From the NCBI GenBank assembly GCA_036495095.1, contig DASXNK010000211.1:1-47636 (forward strand): a stretch of 47,636 bases of DNA. The letters are read 5' to 3'. Numbering within the stretch: position 1 is the stretch's first letter; each line of letters opens with the position of its first letter. The notes beneath the pieces are model-generated. The model saw nothing but the letters and a program-made list of their open reading frames with translations, was not told the origin of the DNA and did not search any database. Below are positions 41,756 to 47,636 of the stretch, piece by piece. Made by a program: the position numbers and the translations under genes. The DNA is from Candidatus Dormiibacterota bacterium (lineage in GTDB: Bacteria; Chloroflexota; Dormibacteria; Aeolococcales; Aeolococcaceae).

Positions 41756-43372
41756 GAGCCGAGCCCGCCCGCCTCGGTGCGGAAGAAGGTCGACCGCGAC
41801 GAGGTCTTCGTCGAGTTCACGAAGAGTATCTGCCCGGTCTGCAAGGCGGTGATCGACGCCCAGGTCAACGTCCGCGACGACAAGGTGTACCTCCGCAAGC
41901 GCTGCCGGGAGCACGGCGAGTTCGAGGCGCTGGTCTACGGCGACGCCAGGATGTACTTCGACTCGGTGCGCTTCAACAAGCCGGGCACCATCCCCCTCGA
42001 GTTCCAGACCGAGGTGGTCGACGGCTGCCCGCTCGACTGCGGCCTCTGCCCCGAGCACAAGCAGCACGCCTGCCTGGGGATCATCGAGGTCAACACCAAC
42101 TGCAACCTCGACTGTCCCATCTGCTTCGCCGACTCCGGCCACCAGCCGGACGGCTACTCGCTGAGCCTCGAGCAGGTCGACCGCATGCTCGACGTCTTCG
42201 TGGCCAGCGAGGGCGAGGCCGAGGTGATCATGCTCAGCGGCGGCGAGCCCACCATCCACCCGCAGATCCTCGAGATCATCGAGCTCTGCAAGACCAAGCG
42301 GATCAAGACGGTGAACCTCAACACCAACGGCATCCGCCTGGCCAGCGACGTGAACTTCGTGAACCGCCTCGGCGAGCTGAAGGTCAACGTCTACATGCAG
42401 TTCGACGGCTTCAAGGTCGGCACCCACCGCGCCATCCGCGGCAAGGACCTCCGCGAGCGCAAGAAGCGGGCCCTCGACAACTGCGCCAACGCCGGGCTGA
42501 CCGTCACCCTGGTCGCCGCCGTCGAGCGGGGCATGAATGAGGACGAGGTGGGCGACATCATCCGCTACGGCATCGAGCACCCCGCGGTGCGGTCGATCGC
42601 CTTCCAGCCGGTGACCCACTCCGGGCGCCACGTCGAGTTCGACCCGATGACCCGGCTGACGAACTCCGACATCATCCACCTGGTCGCCGATCAGCTCCCC
42701 GAGTGGTTCCGCACCGACGACTTCTTCCCGGTGCCGTGCTGCTTCCCCACCTGCCGCTCGATCAGCTACTGCCTGGTCGACGACGGCAACGTGCTGCCGA
42801 TCACCCGGATGGTCAACCCCGAGGACTACCTCGACTACGTCTCCAACCGGGTGATGCCCGACATGCAGGTGCGCACCGCGCTGGAGAAGCTCTACAGCGC
42901 GTCGGCGATGCCCGGCACCGCGCAGATGACCGACCAGCTGGAATGCGCCACCTGCGGCATCGACCTGCCCGAGGCGCTGCGCGACCTCGCCTCGAAGGCG
43001 TTCATGATCGTGATCCAGGACTTCCAGGACCCCTACACCCTCAACGTCAAGCAGCTGATGAAGTGCTGCGTCGAGGAGATCACCCCGGACGGCAGGCTGA
43101 TCCCCTTCTGCGCCTACAACTCGGTGGGCTATCGCGAGCAGGTGCGCGAGCAGATGAGCGGGGTCGGCATCCCCACCCTGGTGCCCAACGCCCAGCCCCT
43201 GCAGGCGATGCTCGAGGTCACCCGCTACGGCTCCAAGACGGTGCGCACCAACGGCGGCGGCAGCGGCGACGCCCCCGCCGACGGCAGCGGCCACGCCCCC
43301 CGCGACAGCACCAACACCGGGAAGGGGCTGCGGTCGGGGGGGAGCGGGGGAGTCCCCCCGCAGCGACAGTGA
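41747..43372 (+). CDS. Tes-like radical SAM protein (tetraether-lipid-synthase / COG1964 family)
   Basis: 541 residues from GTG 41747 (GAGGGG 7 nt upstream; GTG 41741 is too close). An N-terminal metal-binding segment has SICPVCKAV and later RKRCREHG. An additional cluster motif, CPLDCGLCPEHKQHAC, comes before the radical SAM motif CNLDCPICFAD (CxxxCxxC). Then follow the SAM-binding LSGGEPT, LNTNG and a TIM barrel. More Cys lie in CCFPTCRSISYC, LECATCG and MKCCVEE. This pattern (rubredoxin-like N-terminus, extra cluster, EHKQHxCL) is that of the archaeal tetraether synthase Tes and its bacterial homologues, which join lipid tails by C-C bonds. The last 35 residues are Gly/Ser-rich. The true substrate is unproven. 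Confidence 0.75.
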   Translation: MITEPSPPASVRKKVDRDEVFVEFTKSICPVCKAVIDAQVNVRDDKVYLRKRCREHGEFEALVYGDARMYFDSVRFNKPGTIPLEFQTEVVDGCPLDCGLCPEHKQHACLGIIEVNTNCNLDCPICFADSGHQPDGYSLSLEQVDRMLDVFVASEGEAEVIMLSGGEPTIHPQILEIIELCKTKRIKTVNLNTNGIRLASDVNFVNRLGELKVNVYMQFDGFKVGTHRAIRGKDLRERKKRALDNCANAGLTVTLVAAVERGMNEDEVGDIIRYGIEHPAVRSIAFQPVTHSGRHVEFDPMTRLTNSDIIHLVADQLPEWFRTDDFFPVPCCFPTCRSISYCLVDDGNVLPITRMVNPEDYLDYVSNRVMPDMQVRTALEKLYSASAMPGTAQMTDQLECATCGIDLPEALRDLASKAFMIVIQDFQDPYTLNVKQLMKCCVEEITPDGRLIPFCAYNSVGYREQVREQMSGVGIPTLVPNAQPLQAMLEVTRYGSKTVRTNGGGSGDAPADGSGHAPRDSTNTGKGLRSGGSGGVPPQRQ

Positions 43373-44178
43373 TGGCCGGGAGCCTGCCCTCGGAGACCCC
43401 CGAGCTCACCAAGAGCTGCTGCGCGGCCGCGTACTCCGGCGACGTGGTCGCGATGGTGCTCGGCGAGAGCTATCACCCCGGCGGCCTCACCCTCACCCGC
43501 GGGCTGCTCGGCCACCTCGGCCTCGGCTCCGGCGGCCGCGTCCTCGACGTCGCCAGCGGGCCGGGGGCGACCGCCCTGGTCGCCGCCACCGAGCACCCCG
43601 TCGAGGTGGACGGCGTCGACCTCTCCGAGAGCAACGTGGCCCGGGCCACCGAGGCCGCCCGCGAGGGCGGCCTCGCGGGGCGGGTGCGCTTCCACGTCGG
43701 CGACGCCGAACGCCTGCCCTTCCCCGGCGCCAGCTTCGACGCGGTGGTGTGCGAGTGCGCCTTCTGCACCTTCCCCGACAAGGCCACCGCGGCGCGAGAG
43801 CTCGCCCGGGTGCTGCGTCCCGGAGGGCGGCTGGGCATCACCGACGTGACCATCGCCCCCCCGGGACTGACCGGGGAGCTCGCCGGCCTCGCCGGCTGGG
43901 TCGCCTGCCTCGCCGACGCCCGGCCGCTCGAGGAGTACTCCACGATCCTCGCCGCCGCGGGGCTGCGCACCGTGCACACCGAGCGCCACGACGCCGCGCT
44001 GGCCCGGATGGTCGAGCAGATCGACGCCCGGCTGCGAGCGCTGCGGATGATGCGCTCCACCATGCCGGCGCTCGCCGGGGTCGACTTCGAGCGCGCCGCC
44101 GAGCTCACCGGCCAGGCCGCCGCCGCGGTCCGGGACGGGGTCGCCGGCTACGCGATGCTGGTGGCGCAGAGGGAGTAG
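43372..44178 (+). CDS. Class I SAM-dependent methyltransferase coupled to the Tes-like gene
   Basis: 268 residues; ATG 43372 overlaps the previous stop (TGATG), so translation is coupled. The N-terminus TKSCCAAAYSGDVVAMVLGESYHPGGL carries a double Cys. The Rossmann domain has motif I VLDVASGPGATALVAA, acidic VDGVDLSESN, motif II/III FDAVVCECAFCTFPDKA and VLRPGGRLGITDV. The C-terminus (about 180-268) is helical. Related proteins are often annotated as ArsM-like; the Cys pairs could bind arsenite, but lipid or cofactor methylation is equally possible given the operon partner. No terminator is obvious after it. Confidence 0.8.
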   Translation: MAGSLPSETPELTKSCCAAAYSGDVVAMVLGESYHPGGLTLTRGLLGHLGLGSGGRVLDVASGPGATALVAATEHPVEVDGVDLSESNVARATEAAREGGLAGRVRFHVGDAERLPFPGASFDAVVCECAFCTFPDKATAARELARVLRPGGRLGITDVTIAPPGLTGELAGLAGWVACLADARPLEEYSTILAAAGLRTVHTERHDAALARMVEQIDARLRALRMMRSTMPALAGVDFERAAELTGQAAAAVRDGVAGYAMLVAQRE

Positions 44179-44302
44179 CCGTCAACCGGGGGATCGCCGA
44201 GCCGGGCTGACAAACCCCGACGGTGGGCGCGCCGACCTTCACAGGAATGTAAGGTGTATGCGGCCGGACCAGAGGCCGCAACCCCAGCTCGGAGAATCGC
44301 AC

Positions 44303-44779
44303 TTGGCCGTCCACCCCGACATCCCCATCACCGCCGAGGGGCGGAAGGCGCTCGAGGAGGAGCTCGACCAGCTCGTCCGGGTGAAGCGCCCCGCGGTGGT
44401 CGCGCTCATCGCCCAGACCCGCGAGCAGGGCGACCTGCGCGAGAACGCCGGGTACCACCAGGCCCGCGAGGACCAGAGCATCATGGAGGGCCGCATCGCC
44501 GAGATCGAGGAGACGCTGCGCCGCGCCGTGATCATCGACGTCCCCAGGAACGCCAAGGTGGTCGAGCTGGGATGCACGGTGACCGTGCACGACGAGTTCG
44601 GCGAGACCACCCTCCAGCTGGTCGGCCCCACCGAGACCGATCCCGCCGCCGGCCGCATCTCGGCGGGCTCGCCGGTGGGCAAGGCCCTGCTCGGCCACAG
44701 GGCCGGCGACAGGGTCAAGCTCAACACCCCCGGGGGCGCCCGCGAGATCGAGATCCTCACCGTCACCGGGCGCTCCTGA
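44303..44779 (+). CDS. greA: Transcription elongation factor GreA
   Basis: 158 residues from TTG 44303 with GGAG 8 nt upstream, which gives the standard GreA length. ATG 44258 is in frame but lacks a ribosome site. The N-terminal coiled coil (about 5-75) has LITxxGRKALEEELDQL-like residues and the tip GDLRENAGYHQAREDQ, with the acidic Asp and Glu that coordinate Mg in the RNA polymerase active site. The C-terminal FKBP-like domain has VTVHDEFGETTLQLVGPTE and SPVGKALLGHRAGD. GreA stimulates cleavage of backtracked RNA. It is followed closely by a VOC protein gene. Confidence 0.93.
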   Translation: MAVHPDIPITAEGRKALEEELDQLVRVKRPAVVALIAQTREQGDLRENAGYHQAREDQSIMEGRIAEIEETLRRAVIIDVPRNAKVVELGCTVTVHDEFGETTLQLVGPTETDPAAGRISAGSPVGKALLGHRAGDRVKLNTPGGAREIEILTVTGRS

Positions 44780-44781
44780 CC

Positions 44782-45126
44782 GTGGCCGTCACCGGGGTCC
44801 ACGGGCTGCTCTACAGCTCCAAGCCCGAGGAGCTGCGGGACGTGCTCCGGGACGTCCTGGGCTGGAGCCACGTCGACGCCGGCGGCGGCTGGCTGATCTT
44901 CGCCCTGCCCCCGGCGGAGCTCGCCGTCCACCCCGACGGGACCCCGCACCACGAGATCAGCCTGATGTGCGACGACCTCGACGCCACCGTGGCCGAGCTG
45001 CGTGCCAAGGGCATCGCCTTTCGCGACGATCGCGGGGAGCAGCGCTGGGGACTGACCATCACCATGCTGCTCCCCGGCGACCTCCCCGTCCTCCTCTACG
45101 AGCCCCGGCACCCCACCGCGATCTGA
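44782..45126 (+). CDS. VOC (glyoxalase/bleomycin-resistance fold) protein
   Basis: 114 residues from GTG 44782, 2 bp after the greA stop, so probably translated by re-initiation. The vicinal-oxygen-chelate pattern is visible: first half [21 protein letters not shown] and [18 protein letters not shown], second half [23 protein letters not shown] and [22 protein letters not shown]. The HHEI and YEP positions could supply metal ligands. The substrate is unknown; members include glyoxalases, dioxygenases and resistance proteins. Confidence 0.8.
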   Translation: MAVTGVHGLLYSSKPEELRDVLRDVLGWSHVDAGGGWLIFALPPAELAVHPDGTPHHEISLMCDDLDATVAELRAKGIAFRDDRGEQRWGLTITMLLPGDLPVLLYEPRHPTAI

Positions 45127-45181
45127 GGCGTATCCTCGTCGGCCGGATCGTGCGACGAGAACGAGCAGCCCGGAGAGCGCC

Positions 45182-46546
45182 ATGAAGAAGATCCTTCTCG
45201 ACGAGGACCAGCTTCCCGACCGCTGGTACAACATCCTCCCGGACCTGCCCGAGCCGCTCGGTCCGTTCCTCCATCCCGGCACTCTCGAGCCGATGGGCCC
45301 GGCCGACCTCGCCCCCCTCTTCCCGATGGCGATCATCCAGCAGGAGGTGTCGGCGGAGCGCTGGATCGAGATCCCCGACCAGGTCCGCGACGTCTACCGG
45401 ATGTGGCGGCCGACCCCGCTCTACCGCGCCGACCGGCTCGAGAAGGCGCTCGACACCCCGGCGCGGATCTACTACAAGTACGAGGGGGTGTCCCCCGCGG
45501 GATCGCACAAGCCCAACACCGCGGTGCCGCAGGCGTACTACAACGCCGCCGAGGGCATCCGCCGGCTCGCCACCGAGACCGGCGCCGGACAGTGGGGTTC
45601 GGCGCTCGCGTTCGCCGGCGCGCTGTTCGACATCGAGGTGTTCGTCTACATGGTGCGCATCTCCTACGACCAGAAGCCCTATCGGAGGGCGCTGATGGAG
45701 ACGTGGGGAGCGCAGGTGGCGGCCTCGCCCACCGACCGCACCAGCTTCGGGCGCTCGGTGCTGGAGCGCGATCCGCAGTCGCCCGGCAGCCTCGGCATCG
45801 CCATCTCCGAGGCGGTCGAGGAGGCGGCGACCCGTGACGACACCCACTACGCGCTGGGCTCGGTGGTCAACCACGTGCTCCTCCACCAGACCGTGATCGG
45901 GCTGGAGGCGATCAAGCAGATGGAGATCGCCGGTGCCTATCCGGACGTGGTGGTCGGCTGCGTCGGCGGGGGCTCCAACTACGCGGGGCTCGCCTATCCC
46001 TTCATCGCCGAGCGGCTGAGCGGGCGGCAGCCCGCCACCCGGTTCGTCGCCGCCGAGCCCGCCGCCTGCCCCACCCTCACCCGCGGCGTCTACGCCTACG
46101 ACTTCGGCGACACCGCGGGCATGGGCCCGGTGGTGCCGATGCACACCCTCGGCCACAACTTCGTCCCCGACCCGATCCATGCCGGCGGGCTGCGCTACCA
46201 CGGCGACGCCCCCTCGCTCTGCGCGCTGGTGCGCCACGGCATCGTCGAGCCTCGCGCCTACACCCAGAACGAGTGCTTCGCCGAGGCGGTGCGCTTCGCC
46301 CGCACCGAGGGCATCCTGCCCGGCCCGGAGCCCTCCCACGCGCTCCGTGCCGTCGCCGAGGAGGCGCTGGCCGCCCGTGAGGCGGGCGAGGCGCGGACCA
46401 TCCTCGTCAACCTCTCCGGCCACGGCCACTTCGACATGTCCGCCTACGACGCCTACTTCGCCGGCCGCCTCGAGGACGTCGAGCTGCCCCAGGCCCGCAT
46501 CGACAGCGCCCTGACGGAGCTCCCGCCGGTGCCCGCGCTGAGCTGA
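45182..46546 (+). CDS. TrpB2-type tryptophan synthase beta-like PLP enzyme
   Basis: 454 residues; GGAGAG precedes ATG 45182. Long TrpB2 features include an N-terminal extension ([22 protein letters not shown]), [17 protein letters not shown] and [25 protein letters not shown] with the PLP-binding Lys. [30 protein letters not shown] for PLP-phosphate binding, and a C-terminal [11 protein letters not shown] also match. TrpB2 enzymes make tryptophan from indole and serine and often act without TrpA; no trpA is nearby. TATCCT at 45130 may be its -10. Confidence 0.92.
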   Translation: MKKILLDEDQLPDRWYNILPDLPEPLGPFLHPGTLEPMGPADLAPLFPMAIIQQEVSAERWIEIPDQVRDVYRMWRPTPLYRADRLEKALDTPARIYYKYEGVSPAGSHKPNTAVPQAYYNAAEGIRRLATETGAGQWGSALAFAGALFDIEVFVYMVRISYDQKPYRRALMETWGAQVAASPTDRTSFGRSVLERDPQSPGSLGIAISEAVEEAATRDDTHYALGSVVNHVLLHQTVIGLEAIKQMEIAGAYPDVVVGCVGGGSNYAGLAYPFIAERLSGRQPATRFVAAEPAACPTLTRGVYAYDFGDTAGMGPVVPMHTLGHNFVPDPIHAGGLRYHGDAPSLCALVRHGIVEPRAYTQNECFAEAVRFARTEGILPGPEPSHALRAVAEEALAAREAGEARTILVNLSGHGHFDMSAYDAYFAGRLEDVELPQARIDSALTELPPVPALS

Positions 46547-46553
46547 GCGGGCC

Positions 46554-47273
46554 TCACTCGGGCGTGCACATGCCGGGAGGCATGCGCTCGTCCTCGGCGC
46601 CGCCGTAGCAGGGCACGCCGTTGCTGGGGGAGGCGAGCCGGCGCAGCGCCTCCTCGTCGCGCAGCCGCACCCGCCGGCCGGTGATCTCGAGCACACCCTG
46701 GCCGGCGAGGCGCTGGAGGGTGCGGGAGACCGACTCGCGGCTCGCCGCGGCGCGGCTGGCGAGGTGCTCGCGGGAGGTGGGGGCGCCCTCCGGCGGGATT
46801 CCCGCCTCGAGCAGGGCCGCGGCCACCCGCCGCTCCACCGACGACTGGGAGAGGCGGCGGGCGAACTCCTCGGCGTCGTGCAGCTGGCGCAGCGCCTCGC
46901 GGAGGAGGACGAGCCCGAGCCGGGGCACGCAGCCCATCAGGGTCACCACCTCGCGGGCGGGCGCTCGGAGCAGCACCCCGTCGGTCTCGGCGAAGGCGTC
47001 GACCGCCGGGGGCAGCGCCGAGACCAGGTTGGCGAGGCCGAGCACGCTCCCCGAGCAGAAGCGGTGCAGGGTCACCTCCCGGCCGCTGGAGGTGACCGAG
47101 CACACCCGCAGCCGCCCCTCGGTGAGCACGAAGACGTGGGAGCGGCCGTCGCCGGCGGTGATCACGCGCTCCGACCGGCGGAAGCTCTGCGTGGACATCA
47201 GCGCCACCAGGCGGTCGACGTCGGCGCGGTCGAGCTCGCTGAAGAGGGGCAGGGTGGTCAGGGCGGAGGGCAT
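46554..47273 (-). CDS. Crp/Fnr-family transcription regulator
   Basis: 239 residues from ATG 47273. The cyclic-nucleotide-like beta roll (about 1-120) begins LPLFSELDRADVDRLVALM and continues to LHRFCSGSVLGLANLVSALPPAVDAFAET. A dimer helix follows, then a winged helix (about 165-215) with TSREHLASRAAASRESVSRTLQRLAGQGVLEI. The recognition helix SRESVSR keeps the Arg-Glu-...-Arg spacing of CRP, which reads TGTGA half sites. No FNR-type N-terminal cysteines are seen, but the short C-terminal tail has CYGG and MCTPE. cAMP binding is not assured. It is convergent to the TrpB2 gene. Two TGTGA-N6-TCAC sites flank the Tes-like promoter. Confidence 0.9.
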   Translation of the reverse strand: MPSALTTLPLFSELDRADVDRLVALMSTQSFRRSERVITAGDGRSHVFVLTEGRLRVCSVTSSGREVTLHRFCSGSVLGLANLVSALPPAVDAFAETDGVLLRAPAREVVTLMGCVPRLGLVLLREALRQLHDAEEFARRLSQSSVERRVAAALLEAGIPPEGAPTSREHLASRAAASRESVSRTLQRLAGQGVLEITGRRVRLRDEEALRRLASPSNGVPCYGGAEDERMPPGMCTPE

Positions 47274-47424
47274 CGGGACATGTTCTCCCACGGTCGAGGT
47301 GGCGTCATCCCCTGTACGTGGGAACGTCGGCGTCGGACGTCTCCCCGGTGATCGGTGGCAATGTCCGGGCCGCCCGCACCGTCTTACCTGATACGGGAGT
47401 CCGGAGGACGGGGAGGGCGGGTCG

Positions 47425-47636
47425 ATGCGGCGAGGTCGTGTGGTCGGGATCGGGGGCGCCGGGCTGGCCGCCGCCATGCTGGGGGCGGCCCCGCTGCCCG
47501 CCGCTCTCCGGCAGCTTCCAGATCGGCGCCTGACCCCCACGCGAACTGGTGACCGGCGCCGGTCGGGTGCGCCGGGCGACAATATCCCCTCACGTCCGGG
47601 CAGGAGGGGAACCGCATGTACTCGGTCAGCAGGACG
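47425..47636 (+). other. Weak candidate short ORF with signal-like start (open to window end)
   Basis: ATG 47425 follows GGGGAGGGCGGG and encodes a hydrophobic stretch, VVGIGGAGLAAAMLGAAPLPAAL. The frame then turns Arg-rich and runs off the window, overlapping a better start at 47616. It may be spurious. Confidence 0.2.
47616..47636 (+). CDS. Start of a downstream gene (3' truncated)
   Basis: ATG 47616 is preceded by GCAGGAGGGGAACCGC, a strong ribosome site, and begins MYSVSRT before the window ends. Upstream AATATC (47581) could be a -10. Nothing can be said of the product. Confidence 0.4.

Noticed and set aside
41495-43294. Long minus-strand extension of the 40796 frame across the radical SAM gene
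   Set aside because: The true start is ATG 41494 with a signal peptide; the extension is antisense to a well-supported gene.

Overview
This is one very GC-rich bacterial chromosomal segment with no mobile elements, tRNAs, rRNAs or CRISPR arrays that I could see. Gene content (F420-type luciferase-like oxidoreductase, CHAD proteins, CehA/PHP phosphoesterase, TIPAS-type MerR regulator, TrpB2-like synthase, lipoprotein binding proteins) and several probable leaderless genes suggest a soil-type, probably monoderm lineage such as Dormibacterota, Chloroflexota or Actinomycetota. I cannot settle the phylum from sequence alone.

Layout. 1-4283 is a MacA/MacB-type export operon (5' end cut by the window) plus a DUF5666-like lipoprotein. 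4291-8125 holds unrelated single genes: an anchored unknown protein, a secreted CHAP hydrolase, an F420-type oxidoreductase and a dienelactone-hydrolase-like lipoprotein. 8086-40572 is dominated by phosphate genes. They include two pstS genes, pstC-pstA-pstB-phoU, a second phoU-like gene, divergent phoB/phoR plus an atypical second response regulator, a secreted AcpA-like phosphoesterase, GDPD, PHP phosphoesterase, polyphosphate kinase, two CHAD proteins, Nudix and SixA-type enzymes, and four small unknown proteins. Three paralogous secreted cysteine-rich repeat proteins (20790-25463) and a DUF4214 protein sit in the middle. 40796-44178 carries a low-complexity secreted protein diverging from a Tes-like (tetraether-lipid-synthase family) radical SAM gene that is translationally coupled to a methyltransferase. 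44303-47273 has greA, a VOC protein, a TrpB2-like gene and a Crp/Fnr regulator.

The strongest hidden signal is regulatory. At least sixteen intergenic regions between 8.4 and 40.7 kb carry 6-bp units resembling GTTAAG/CTTAAC, repeated every 11 bp. In about ten of them a (T/C)AnnnT hexamer lies 10-12 bp after the last unit. This is the layout of a PhoB/PhoP box replacing the -35 element, so the segment looks like a physically clustered Pho regulon that includes many genes of unknown function. One such promoter (34985-35029) reads into a 107-nt region able to fold into a three-way junction, ahead of a coiled-coil protein, ppk and a CYTH-CHAD gene.

Working model (inference): PhoR and PhoB sense phosphate limitation and switch on uptake (Pst), extracellular phosphate release (phosphoesterases), polyphosphate turnover, and a set of secreted and small proteins not previously tied to phosphate. 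All ORF choices, motif positions and spacings were read by eye. No database search was run.
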